DNA of 64,000 nucleotides from Syntrophobotulus glycolicus DSM 8271 (GCF_000190635.1 NC_015172.1:1612001-1676000), one strand, 5' to 3'. Positions 35,536-43,396 are shown, numbered from the stretch's first letter. Program-made: numbers and translations. The notes: generated by a model not told the origin, from the sequence alone.

Positions 35536-37494
35536 ATGAGTGTAATATGGGGACTCTACCAAAAAAAAGGCAATGGAATTGAAAAAGAAAAGTATGCGAA
35601 AATGATTGCGCCGTTAACATCCATACAGTTTGACCGGCTGGATGCTTTTAATTGTAAGGATGTTTATTTTGGATGCGGGCACCAGTATATTACCCCTGAG
35701 TCGGTGTATGAGATTCTTCCCCGCAGTGAAGAGAAAACAGGGCTTTGTATTACAGCTGATGCCATTATTGATAATCGCCGGGAGTTATTTGAGACACTTG
35801 CCGTTGATAAGGAGTTGCAGGAGATAATAACTGACAGTGAACTGATTCTTCTTGCCTATCGGAAATGGGGACAAGACTGCCCCAAGTATTTAGTGGGAGA
35901 CTTTGCCTTTGTCATAAAGGATGATCATAAAAACGAGATTTTTTGTGCCAGAGACCACGTGGGAAAACGAACGCTGTATTATGATGACTCGGAAAATGTC
36001 TTTGCCTTTTCCACCCTGATGAAGCCCTTGCTTGCCAGACAAGACCATATGGCGTTAAATGAGAGGTGGATCGCTGACTTTCTCGCCATAGAAACGACTA
36101 TACACGAAACTGAATGCGGCGAAACGGTCTATCAGGGAATCAATCAACTGCCGCCGGCATTTTGGATGCGCGTCGGAAACGGTGGCACTGTAAAAAAGCA
36201 ATATTGGGATCCGCTGAGGGAAGTAAAACCGTTGATTCTCAAAACAGATGAGGAATATGAGGAGGCCTTTAGAAAAGTATTTGATGAGGCTGTAGCCTGC
36301 CGGTTGCGCAGTACCGGCGAGGTCGGGATCAAAATGAGCGGTGGTATTGACTCCGGATCAATCGGTTGTATCGCGGCGGCACAGCTAGCAAAAAAAAATA
36401 AAAAGCTGTATTCTTTCAGTTCCATTCCGATGGAAGGATTTAAAGAACAGCCTAAGAAAAACCATATCGTTGACGAGAGTGAGAACATTCAGGCGATCAT
36501 TGATTTTGCGGGGAATATTGAAGGAGAGCTGCTGCGGAGCGAGGGGAAGCATGCGCTGACAGATGCGGATAAAGTTGTGGACATGTTGGAGCAGCCGTAT
36601 AAAATCTTTCGCAATATGTACTGGCAGCTCCATGTGACGGAACGGGCCGCTCAAAAAGGCTGCAAGGTGCTTTTATCCGGTTCATACGGAAATTTTACGA
36701 TTTCTTATGGGGATTTTAATACGAATACCAAAACCTTGTTTAAAAAGGGGAAACTCATTACCCTGTATAAGGAAATTTCTGTTTTAAGCAAATCAGCCGG
36801 AGTCTCTGCCAGAACAATTGCTAAAGGAGTATTTACTTATATAGTGCCATATCAATTAAAAGATTTTCTAAGGTTACTGCGTTTAAGGGAATGGGACCGA
36901 TTTTCTCTAACGGTTGTAAACCCTCAACTGATAAAAAAATGGAATGTAGAAAGCCGATTTAAGCTTCTGGGCTTAAATCCGCGTACTTATCGCACCGATG
37001 ACTATGAAGCATTTAAAAAACAGAGAGTAAACTGGATATTTTTTTCACATGTTGGGGCGGTGGAAGTTAAACAAGCCGTCTATTCTGGTGTTATTCTTCG
37101 GGATCCTTCAAGAGATAAACGTCTGATTGAATTTTGTCTGAGTTTACCTGCCGAACAGTTTGTTAGAAACGGCGAAGACAGGTTTTTGATACGGCGGGCA
37201 ATGAAGGGGAGAATGCCGGATAAAATATTGTTTGGGCACGCTATTGGCGTGCAATGCGCGGATTGGCTCCAGAGAATAAAGCCCTATTGGGAAAAGATCT
37301 TCACTGAGCTTGATCATATCGTAAAAGACCAGACAATAAATAATTATATCGATATAGAGAAGGTCAACAGAGAGCTGATTTTGGCAAGAGAGAATGAGGC
37401 ACATATTAATGGGGATTCCGTCAATAAATTATTAACGACCATTGTATTTTCCAGATTTATTTCCTGGTATACAAAATATTCCCCAAACAATTAA
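35536..37494 (+). CDS. Lasso peptide cyclase (asparagine synthetase-like C protein)
   Basis: 652 residues from the ATG at 35536 (GGTGA upstream); a GTG at 35527 is in frame. It resembles class B asparagine synthetase: an N-terminal Ntn domain that lacks the catalytic Cys2 (starts MSVIWGLYQ) and so cannot use glutamine, then the AMP-forming domain with PPi loop SGGIDSGSIG near residue 266. In lasso clusters such proteins adenylate an Asp/Glu side chain of the core peptide and close the macrolactam with its N-terminus. A precursor gene, B1, B2, kinase and exporter genes lie within 4 kb, which makes this role much more likely than asparagine synthesis. Confidence 0.9.
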   Translation: MSVIWGLYQKKGNGIEKEKYAKMIAPLTSIQFDRLDAFNCKDVYFGCGHQYITPESVYEILPRSEEKTGLCITADAIIDNRRELFETLAVDKELQEIITDSELILLAYRKWGQDCPKYLVGDFAFVIKDDHKNEIFCARDHVGKRTLYYDDSENVFAFSTLMKPLLARQDHMALNERWIADFLAIETTIHETECGETVYQGINQLPPAFWMRVGNGGTVKKQYWDPLREVKPLILKTDEEYEEAFRKVFDEAVACRLRSTGEVGIKMSGGIDSGSIGCIAAAQLAKKNKKLYSFSSIPMEGFKEQPKKNHIVDESENIQAIIDFAGNIEGELLRSEGKHALTDADKVVDMLEQPYKIFRNMYWQLHVTERAAQKGCKVLLSGSYGNFTISYGDFNTNTKTLFKKGKLITLYKEISVLSKSAGVSARTIAKGVFTYIVPYQLKDFLRLLRLREWDRFSLTVVNPQLIKKWNVESRFKLLGLNPRTYRTDDYEAFKKQRVNWIFFSHVGAVEVKQAVYSGVILRDPSRDKRLIEFCLSLPAEQFVRNGEDRFLIRRAMKGRMPDKILFGHAIGVQCADWLQRIKPYWEKIFTELDHIVKDQTINNYIDIEKVNRELILARENEAHINGDSVNKLLTTIVFSRFISWYTKYSPNN

Positions 37495-37506
37495 GTTTGG
37501 GGAATA
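37477..37506. terminator. Terminator hairpin between cyclase and precursor genes
   Basis: TATTCCCCAAAC (37477-37488) and GTTTGGGGAATA (37495-37506) form a perfect 12-bp stem around AATTAA, which contains the cyclase stop codon. It ends transcription of the two convergent genes. Confidence 0.75.
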
Positions 37507-37545
37507 AAGATCAAGAACTAAAATGATAAATAGCACCTAAAGTCA

Positions 37546-37677
37546 TTAGGAGAAAGAATAGTAAGTATGACCGTTATAAGGGAAGCTGTCATCAATATTA
37601 CCATTAGGTTCGGTGCCAAGCATTGTTTTGTCAAGACTTAAAGATGTAATGGTTGGATTATTCCATTCTTTTTTCAT
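37546..37677 (-). CDS. Lasso peptide precursor (paeninodin-like)
   Basis: 43 residues, found by reading the minus strand in the gap between cyclase and kinase genes. The ATG (37675-37677) follows AAAGGAGAGG. The leader begins MKKEWNNPTITSLSLDKTML. It carries W-x-x-P in place of the usual Y-x-x-P recognised by the B1/RRE protein, and a Thr-Met near the cleavage site as in paeninodin. The best core starts at Gly21: ring GTEPNGNID closed between Gly1 and Asp9, then a 14-residue tail ending HTYYSFS. That gives a 23-residue core with a nine-residue ring, the same dimensions as paeninodin, and a C-terminal serine, the residue phosphorylated in paeninodin. If cleavage is instead one residue earlier, Thr would be at the usual -2 position but Asp would be residue 10. 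Confidence 0.87.
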   Translation of the reverse strand: MKKEWNNPTITSLSLDKTMLGTEPNGNIDDSFPYNGHTYYSFS

Positions 37678-37695
37678 TATTTCCTCTCCTTTCCT

Positions 37696-37722
37696 TTTAT
37701 ATAAATTAAAAAATTATGTCAA
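37696..37722 (-). promoter_or_regulatory. Probable promoter of the lasso precursor gene
   Basis: On the minus strand a consensus TTGACA (37717-37722) is followed 15 bases on by TATAAA (37696-37701), just upstream of the precursor ribosome site. The spacing is short. The precursor could also be reached by transcription from the upstream kinase gene. Confidence 0.45.
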
Positions 37723-37816
37723 TATTCAGGCTAAACGTTGATCTTAAAGCATATCTTACATTAAAATTTACATGAATTCAAGTCCCAAATTAGTTAAAAT
37801 TTATCAGAAAGAGATT

Positions 37817-38716
37817 TTAGAGATCGTTAATCCTTTGCAAAATCAAATCCGTCAGCTCATCCACTGTAAATAAGGCGCGGGGTCTGGTCATCCGAAATAC
37901 AGGGATATGATCGACGACAGCAGCGCACTGGGAAAAATGGTTTGCTCCAATCCCCAAATCATTGACGGCTTCGATTCGATAAGTATTGCTCATGAGGGCA
38001 ATGAGTCCGAGATGTTTATTGAGCCTGGAGGACACTACCGATCCGGTGTCGCCGGGTATCAATTCAAAGATAGCGGAAAGGTCCGCAGGTTCATTCCAAA
38101 ATCCGTTATTGGCGGGCAGAAAGTATTTGTCTCTTTCTCCCTCAATACGAACGAGATGATCGGCATTTTTCTCGAGAAAATACTCTGCGCTGTCTTTCCA
38201 GAGCTTTTGCTGGGGATACCCGGGCAGTACCCGGATAGCTCCGTTCTGATCAATCGTCAAAGGGGCTATATCATCGGTATGGAGAGGGTACCCCAGTTTC
38301 CTGAATGCGGATAATAAGGTGGATTTGCCTGCTCCTGAGGCACCTGTGATGATGACGCTCTTTCCATTAAAAATAAACGCGCTGCCATGAATCGGCAGCA
38401 ATCCTCGTTGCAAGAGAAGTATCCCAAAAGCGGTGCCCAACAGGTAGGGTTTAAAAGCGGAAGAACCGGAAGCGCCTAAAGGTTCAACGATGATTTTGTT
38501 CCCATTGGAGACCTTGAATTTTCCGACATTTGGCGCTAGAAATGAAAAATTTGTTTCGAAAGTACTTTTTTTATCCGACAGAGTTGGCTGCCGGGGGGCA
38601 TCGGAAACGAGCCCCTTTTCAATCATAACATCCGCCGATGAATCATCACCGGACAAAAGCTCATTGAAAGCAACTTCGGAAGCGATCTGTAAGCCAAAAG
38701 CAGTGTATTTGTACAT
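37817..38716 (-). CDS. HprK-like kinase of lasso clusters (predicted precursor C-terminal serine kinase)
   Basis: 299 residues. The region LPIHGSAFIFNGKSVIITGASGAGKSTLL (P-loop near residues 124-132) and YPLHTDDIAPL match HPr kinase/phosphorylase-like proteins, preceded by an N-terminal domain with no clear family (YTAFGLQIASEVAFNELLSG). In the paeninodin cluster a homologous kinase phosphorylates the C-terminal Ser of the precursor. Here the precursor, 139 bases downstream on the same strand, also ends in Ser. A role on HPr itself is unlikely because the true HprK N-terminal domain is missing. GAGG precedes the ATG. Confidence 0.82.
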   Translation of the reverse strand: MYKYTAFGLQIASEVAFNELLSGDDSSADVMIEKGLVSDAPRQPTLSDKKSTFETNFSFLAPNVGKFKVSNGNKIIVEPLGASGSSAFKPYLLGTAFGILLLQRGLLPIHGSAFIFNGKSVIITGASGAGKSTLLSAFRKLGYPLHTDDIAPLTIDQNGAIRVLPGYPQQKLWKDSAEYFLEKNADHLVRIEGERDKYFLPANNGFWNEPADLSAIFELIPGDTGSVVSSRLNKHLGLIALMSNTYRIEAVNDLGIGANHFSQCAAVVDHIPVFRMTRPRALFTVDELTDLILQRINDL

Positions 38717-38912
38717 TAGTATAAATACCTCTGAAATTAAATTTGGACAACGGTAACATATTTGCTTATTTTATATTATAATTGTATTTCAATTAGTTTC
38801 AACAGGTAAAAAAAATATTTTAAAATTTTAGTAAATATGGTATATTTTTATATAATATTCCTCGTTAAACTGGATATTTCGCCATTTTTGTAAGTAAAAG
38901 GAATGAGACTAT
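38717..38912. promoter_or_regulatory. Divergent promoter region between kinase and B2 genes
   Basis: A very AT-rich gap of 196 bases holding several TATAAT-like boxes (for example around 38775-38780 and 38850-38856) without clear -35 partners. It must drive the kinase/precursor to the left and B2-B1-exporter to the right. No open frame is seen in it. Confidence 0.4.
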
Positions 38913-39365
38913 TTGGTTTTTAAGCGCAGGTGGATGAAATTTTCTCATCTTTCTATGAAAGAAAAACTGCTGCTGGCAGGTTCGTTCTTGCTATTGGGTG
39001 CTGTGCGTTTAACCATCTTGGTCATTCCCTTTAGGTATATTGTCCCTGTTATCGGAAAGAAAATGGCAGAGTCCGCCCAAACGATGGACCGGAGGACCTA
39101 TAGGAAAGCGGCAAAAATCGGCTGGGCGATAGACACGATGAGCCGGTATACGCCATGGGAAAGTAAATGCCTGGTACAAGCTGTGACAGCTCTGCTGTTT
39201 CTGAGGATCTTTGGGATACCCTATACCCTTTATTTGGGGTTGGATCGGGATGAAGCCAATCAATTGGTTGCTCATGCCTGGCTGCGCTGCGGTGAGCTCA
39301 TTGTAACAGGAAATGCGGGAAAGGAGCGGTTCCGGGTGGTGTCGCAGTTTGCGCGCAATCAGTGA
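38913..39365 (+). CDS. Lasso peptide leader protease B2 (transglutaminase-like)
   Basis: 150 residues from a TTG at 38913 with AAAGGA ten bases upstream; an ATG at 38934 is possible. The N-terminal part is hydrophobic with basic flanks (LLLAGSFLLLGAVRLTILVIPF), then the B2 core: Cys86 in TPWESKCLVQAVTALLFLR, GIPYTLYLGL, and His121 in LVAHAWLRCGELIVTGN. Cys-His-Asp proteases of this family remove the leader peptide. The third catalytic residue is not obvious; the position after the AHAW block reads Cys-Gly-Glu. It is the first gene of the B2-B1-exporter operon. Confidence 0.88.
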   Translation: MVFKRRWMKFSHLSMKEKLLLAGSFLLLGAVRLTILVIPFRYIVPVIGKKMAESAQTMDRRTYRKAAKIGWAIDTMSRYTPWESKCLVQAVTALLFLRIFGIPYTLYLGLDRDEANQLVAHAWLRCGELIVTGNAGKERFRVVSQFARNQ

Positions 39366-39407
39366 AAGGCTCGTTCGTTTGATCGTTGCAAAGGCTGAAG
39401 GAAATAA

Positions 39408-39731
39408 GTGAAGAAGGGAATGATTGAGATGTCTTCGAAATCTGAGAGAATTGGCCTGGATTCTTGTGTTGGAAGACCCAAAGAGCTGCCAACGGCGGAA
39501 GTTGGCGGGGAAGTTGTGATGATGAGTTTGGATAAAGGAAAATATTTTGCCCTGGATTCTGTAGGGAGCCGTATTTGGGAGCTGATGGAGAAGCCGCAAA
39601 CGGTCAAAGAGATTATTCAATGCTTACTGGAGGAATATGAAGTTGATGAGCAGACCTGCAGAAATAATGTGCTCGAATTTCTCAACAAGCTGGATGAAGA
39701 AGGGCTCATGGAACTGATTGAAGACAGATAA
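39408..39731 (+). CDS. Lasso peptide B1 protein (PqqD-like leader recognition element)
   Basis: 107 residues from a GTG at 39408 (AAGGA upstream); an ATG at 39429 with AAGGGA nine bases upstream would give 100 residues and is about as likely. The winged-helix RRE pattern is clear: EVVMMSLDKGKYFALDSVGS, RIWELMEKPQTVKEIIQCLL and EYEVDEQTCRNNVLEFLNKL. In split lasso systems this protein binds the precursor leader, especially the Y-x-x-P-like motif, and delivers it to B2. It lies between B2 and the exporter. Confidence 0.9.
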   Translation: MKKGMIEMSSKSERIGLDSCVGRPKELPTAEVGGEVVMMSLDKGKYFALDSVGSRIWELMEKPQTVKEIIQCLLEEYEVDEQTCRNNVLEFLNKLDEEGLMELIEDR

Positions 39732-39835
39732 TCGGAATCGGTCACATAATAAGAATCGAAGACATTTCCTGAAGTATCCGGAAGCAAAAAATCCTCTGAA
39801 AGCATCCTGGGAGGATAATTGGAGCAGAATGATTA

Positions 39836-41548
39836 ATGAAAGTAAAAGCTGAATTCTCAAAGCTGATCAATTTTATTAACTGGATTAAACCGGATATCAG
39901 GCCGTTTTTGCCCAGACTTGTCGTCATATTACTTCTTGGGGTGGCCGGATCTCTTTGCGGAGTAGGTATAGCGATTGCGTCCAAGAATGTGATCGATTAC
40001 GCCGTGGCCGGAGAACTGGGTAAGGCAGGGATTGCCATCGGGATATTTGGCGGGATTATTGTGATGAGCGTCCTAATCAATATTGGCGAAGCCCTCCTAG
40101 AGGTCAGGGTGTCCGAAGCCTTTTCCAATGTCATGCGCCAGCGGTTTTTTAAACGGCTGCTGGAAACGGAATGGCTGCCGCTTTCAGGCTACCATAGCGG
40201 AGACCTTTTAACACGACTGACCAGTGATGTGGGCAATATCACAAATTTTTTTGTTCGTGTTTTTCCGGGTATTCTTAGTCTGGGGGTACAGTTGGCGGCT
40301 TCTTTTGCCACTTTGCTGTATTATGAGCCGAGACTGGCTATTATTGCTTTTATTATGGGGCCCTCTACCGTACTCTTCAGCCGGTTATGGGGGCACAGGC
40401 TGAAGGTTCTGAATCTCAAGGTCCAGGAATCGGAGAGCCGCTACCGTTCTCATATTCAGGAAGCGCTTCAAAATTTTATTGTCATTAAAATTTTTGGCTT
40501 AGAAGAGCATAATCGTGATACCTTGCAGGGGCTGCATCAAGACCGGATGGACTGGATCCTGAAAAGGAACCGGACAACGTTGTCAGCAGACATGATCATC
40601 TCACTGGGTTTTTGGGCCGGATATTTTGTGGCTTTTAGCTGGGGGATAATCAGACTTTATCAAAAAGCAATTTCTTTCGGGACCTTAACAGCCTTTATCA
40701 CGTTGGTCCAGCAGATCCAAGTCCCCTTTGTCGGCTTGGCGAGAACCTTCCCCCAGATCATTGCGATGCTGGCTTCCACCGAACGCTTAATGGAACTGGA
40801 AAAGATGCAGCTGGAAAAGAGGGAAGGAAAGATCGGGCAACCGGAAGGGGTAGGCATCAGCTTCCGGCAGGTGAGCTTTGTCTACACGGAGGAGAAGGAC
40901 AACCTTGTGCTGGATAAGGTTACGGCAGATATTGCTCCCGGAGAGCTGGTGGCACTGGTTGGTTCTTCTGGCGTGGGGAAGACGACGCTGATCAGACTTT
41001 TACTGGCTTTGGTCAGACCTTTGGAAGGGGAAGTTTTTTATACGGATGGACTGGGCAAACAGTATGAGGTCACGGCTGCCACCAGGGCTTGGGTAACCTA
41101 TGTCCCCCAGGGAAATACGCTGTTCAGCGGGACCATCGCGGACAACCTGCGCAGCGGGAGGCTGGAGGCGACACCTGATGAGATGGAAGAGGCCAGCAGA
41201 GCTGCCTGCGCCTGGGAGTTTATTCGGGAACTTCCGAATGGGCTTGATACGGTTATCGGTGAGCAAGGACACGGACTATCCGAGGGACAGGCGCAAAGAA
41301 TCGCGATTGCCAGGGCTTTCTTAAAAAGAGCGCCGGTGATGATTCTGGATGAAGCAACATCTGCTTTGGATATGGGAACGGAAATGGAAATCCTGAGGGC
41401 CATAAAAGACTTAAGCGGCAATTGTACCTGTTTGTTGATTACACACCGGCAGACTGCTTTAAAGATGTGTTCACGGGTACTGGAAATACAAAGGGGAAAA
41501 TTAATAGAAAAGAACAAGACCGAGCAAGAAAATCATCTCAGCAATTAA
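39836..41548 (+). CDS. ABC transporter of the lasso cluster (permease-ATPase fusion, D protein)
   Basis: 570 residues. Six membrane segments of a type 1 exporter fill about 1-315. The ATPase has Walker A VALVGSSGVGKTTLIRLL (about 372-390), a Q-loop in TYVPQGNTLFSG, signature LSEGQAQRIAIARA (about 481-494) and Walker B PVMILDEATSALD. The signature reads LSEGQ instead of LSGGQ, a tolerated variant. In lasso clusters the D protein exports the mature peptide and confers self-immunity. GGAG lies 11 bases before the ATG. Confidence 0.9.
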   Translation: MKVKAEFSKLINFINWIKPDIRPFLPRLVVILLLGVAGSLCGVGIAIASKNVIDYAVAGELGKAGIAIGIFGGIIVMSVLINIGEALLEVRVSEAFSNVMRQRFFKRLLETEWLPLSGYHSGDLLTRLTSDVGNITNFFVRVFPGILSLGVQLAASFATLLYYEPRLAIIAFIMGPSTVLFSRLWGHRLKVLNLKVQESESRYRSHIQEALQNFIVIKIFGLEEHNRDTLQGLHQDRMDWILKRNRTTLSADMIISLGFWAGYFVAFSWGIIRLYQKAISFGTLTAFITLVQQIQVPFVGLARTFPQIIAMLASTERLMELEKMQLEKREGKIGQPEGVGISFRQVSFVYTEEKDNLVLDKVTADIAPGELVALVGSSGVGKTTLIRLLLALVRPLEGEVFYTDGLGKQYEVTAATRAWVTYVPQGNTLFSGTIADNLRSGRLEATPDEMEEASRAACAWEFIRELPNGLDTVIGEQGHGLSEGQAQRIAIARAFLKRAPVMILDEATSALDMGTEMEILRAIKDLSGNCTCLLITHRQTALKMCSRVLEIQRGKLIEKNKTEQENHLSN

Positions 41549-41562
41549 AAAATAAAAAAACT

Positions 41563-41596
41563 AAATATTCTGTCAATAACTATTGACAGAATATTT
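41563..41596. promoter_or_regulatory. Perfect 15-bp inverted repeat over a -35 box
   Basis: AAATATTCTGTCAAT (41563-41577) and ATTGACAGAATATTT (41582-41596) are exact inverse complements around AACT. The right arm contains the -35 TTGACA of the following promoter. It may be an operator; it could also serve as a weak terminator for the exporter gene 14 bases upstream, but has no T-run. Confidence 0.65.
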
Positions 41597-41611
41597 AAAC
41601 TGGTGTATGAT
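41583..41611 (+). promoter_or_regulatory. Strong sigma-A promoter of the structured RNA
   Basis: TTGACA (41583-41588), a 17-base spacer and TATGAT (41606-41611). It is one of the best promoter matches in the window and predicts a start near 41618. Confidence 0.8.
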
Positions 41612-41617
41612 AAAACC

Positions 41618-42077
41618 ATCTTCAGAAAAGGTCAGCGACCTGAGTAAGAAGACTACCTCAAAAATCATCAGAAGCAGAGCCAGTAATGACCTGTTGAAGC
41701 AAAATGTTTGGATTTTTGCACCGAATAGTCTAGATACTGAAAGGCCGTAAGGTCAGCTAAGGTTATATTTGTTTACTGGGTCCAGCCGGAAACAGGAAGG
41801 CAGAGTTACCTTTCAAGTCAGTAATCGGTTATTCGCAAAAGAAGAAGATTTAGATAAACAGGAATTACCGGCAAAGCGAAAGACCTGGATTTTCTGAAAA
41901 TAACCGCAAGGTTAAGATCAGGAGTTAGGCAATACTGATGAGCTGTAAAAGGGATAGAAATATCAAGCTTACAGCAGAGAGGTAAAATTGAAAGGAGGCC
42001 GTACTTGATTGAAGTACACCTCAGGAAATGGATAGACAGATTCTGAAAGGAATCGGAAGTCTATCCATTTCATTTTT
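41618..42077 (+). ncRNA. Unassigned structured RNA of about 460 nt
   Basis: The 608-base gap between the exporter and the phosphoesterase has no long open frame but is packed with hairpins: GGTC-AGC-GACC (41630-41640), GGCC-GTAA-GGTC (41743-41754, GNRA loop), long-range CGGTTATT (41826-41833) with AATAACCG (41899-41906), GCTGTAA (41942-41948) with TTACAGC (41969-41975) enclosing GATA-GAAA-TATC (41953-41964, GNRA loop), and GTACTT-GATTG-AAGTAC (42001-42017) inside GAGG/CCTC. It starts at a strong promoter and ends at a strong terminator. I saw no RNase P, tmRNA, 6S, T-box or group II intron core motifs. It could be a long riboregulatory leader or an independent RNA. Confidence 0.65.
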
Positions 42078-42078
42078 G
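42025..42078 (+). terminator. Strong terminator ending the structured RNA
   Basis: GAAATGGATAGAC (42025-42037) pairs perfectly with GTCTATCCATTTC (42059-42071), with an inner GATTC/GAATC helix (42039-42043 and 42050-42054), followed by ATTTTT. Confidence 0.88.
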
Positions 42079-42156
42079 CGGAGATATACGAATTGGACGA
42101 ATGGTTATATAATAAAGATAGTTAAGGACAGGAGAAACGCATGAGGAGTTAAACAG

Positions 42157-43329
42157 GTGAATTTATCTTTTTATTTGATTGGATTATTATTTTTGGCTAT
42201 TTATTTACTTTTCAGCTTCTATGTCGGTTTAAGGAGCTTTCAGACATGCAAGGCGTTCTTTCCCGGGATGAAGGCAATGATTTTTTGGCCGATCTATATC
42301 GTCATTGCTTTCGCTTACCTGATTAATAGGGCAGAGGGATTTGAGAACGGGATCCTGGAGATTATCGGCTCATACTGGATTGCCGCTTTTCTCTATTTGT
42401 TCATCTTTTATGTCATGTTTGACCTGGTTGGCATGGCCATTTCTGCCTGGCATGCTTTTCGCCCGGCAAAAAAACGATTATCTGTATGGGCTCTTTACTG
42501 GAAAACCAGGAAACCTTATTCCCTGGTGATGATCCTTACCGCCGTCATCCTCTTCGCTGGGACATGGGCAGCCAGGAGCCCTGTTCTTTCAAAGTACGAT
42601 CTTCAGATTGCCAAAAAGGTCCCGGGAGTTCAGCAGCTCAAGCTTGTTTTTATTTCCGATCTCCATATAGAAGAATCAGCCAATACGGCCTATATGGAAA
42701 CCGCTGCCGATACAATTTCAGCCTTGCAGCCTGATCTTATTTTGCTCGGAGGAGATATTCTGGAAAGGACTCTTTCACCGGGCAATGAGAAAAAATTAGA
42801 TGCCGTCCTCAGCAGGCTGAAGGCAAAACAGGGGATTTATGCCGTTTTGGGAAACCATGAGTATTATGGGGGACAGGAAGAGCAAATCACCGCCCATCTG
42901 CAAGAGCAAGGGGTAAAGGTTTTGAGAGATCAGCTTGATGAAATTCTCAACGCACAAATCTATATTGCCGGGCGTAGTGATTACAGCGGAGGGCAGACAA
43001 AAACATCAGAGAGAAAACCGCTTGCAGAGATGCTGAAGGGGACCGACCCTTCAAAACCTCTTATTTTATTGGATCATCAGCCTCAGACCGTCGCAATTCA
43101 GGAGGCCAAAGACGCGGGGGTGGACTTGATGTTATCCGGTCATACTCATGGAGGACAGCTGTTTCCCGTACAATGGATCACTAAAGCGATTTATATTGTT
43201 GATCGGGGATTATGGCAGGACGGCAACTTAAACCTGATTGTTTCGACAGGCTTGGGTCTATGGGGGACACCTGTCCGGACTTCTTCCAGATCGGAGATTG
43301 TGGAGGTTAATGTTTGGTTCCCTCAATAA
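42157..43329 (+). CDS. Membrane-anchored calcineurin-like metallophosphoesterase
   Basis: 390 residues from a GTG at 42157 with GAGGAG eight bases upstream. Four N-terminal membrane segments (about 1-145) are followed by a catalytic domain with all metal-site motifs: LVFISDLHI, ILLGGDIL, AVLGNHEYYGG, LILLDHQPQ and LMLSGHTHGGQLFP. It matches the YkuE/YaeI-type group; some members act on phospholipid or UDP-sugar precursors, but the substrate here is unknown. It lies downstream of the structured RNA and may depend on read-through of its terminator. Confidence 0.88.
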   Translation: MNLSFYLIGLLFLAIYLLFSFYVGLRSFQTCKAFFPGMKAMIFWPIYIVIAFAYLINRAEGFENGILEIIGSYWIAAFLYLFIFYVMFDLVGMAISAWHAFRPAKKRLSVWALYWKTRKPYSLVMILTAVILFAGTWAARSPVLSKYDLQIAKKVPGVQQLKLVFISDLHIEESANTAYMETAADTISALQPDLILLGGDILERTLSPGNEKKLDAVLSRLKAKQGIYAVLGNHEYYGGQEEQITAHLQEQGVKVLRDQLDEILNAQIYIAGRSDYSGGQTKTSERKPLAEMLKGTDPSKPLILLDHQPQTVAIQEAKDAGVDLMLSGHTHGGQLFPVQWITKAIYIVDRGLWQDGNLNLIVSTGLGLWGTPVRTSSRSEIVEVNVWFPQ

Positions 43330-43368
43330 GATCCCAAAATCGCTCCGGGCTTTTTTTCATGGATATTA

Positions 43369-43396
43369 TTTAACTAATCTAAAATTAAGTTATAAT
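43369..43396 (+). promoter_or_regulatory. Probable promoter of the GerMN lipoprotein gene
   Basis: TATAAT (43391-43396) with TTTAAC (43369-43374) 16 bases upstream; the -35 is weak. Confidence 0.4.

Noticed and set aside
35536-37494. True asparagine synthetase (asnB)
   Set aside because: The N-terminal Cys2 needed for glutamine use is absent and the gene is surrounded by lasso peptide genes.
37907-38314. Long plus-strand open frame opposite the HprK-like kinase
   Set aside because: It is a shadow frame; the minus-strand frame has the P-loop and a ribosome site.
41618-42077. RNase P RNA or tmRNA
   Set aside because: The conserved RNase P blocks and the tRNA-like CCA end of tmRNA are not present; the 3' end is a plain terminator.
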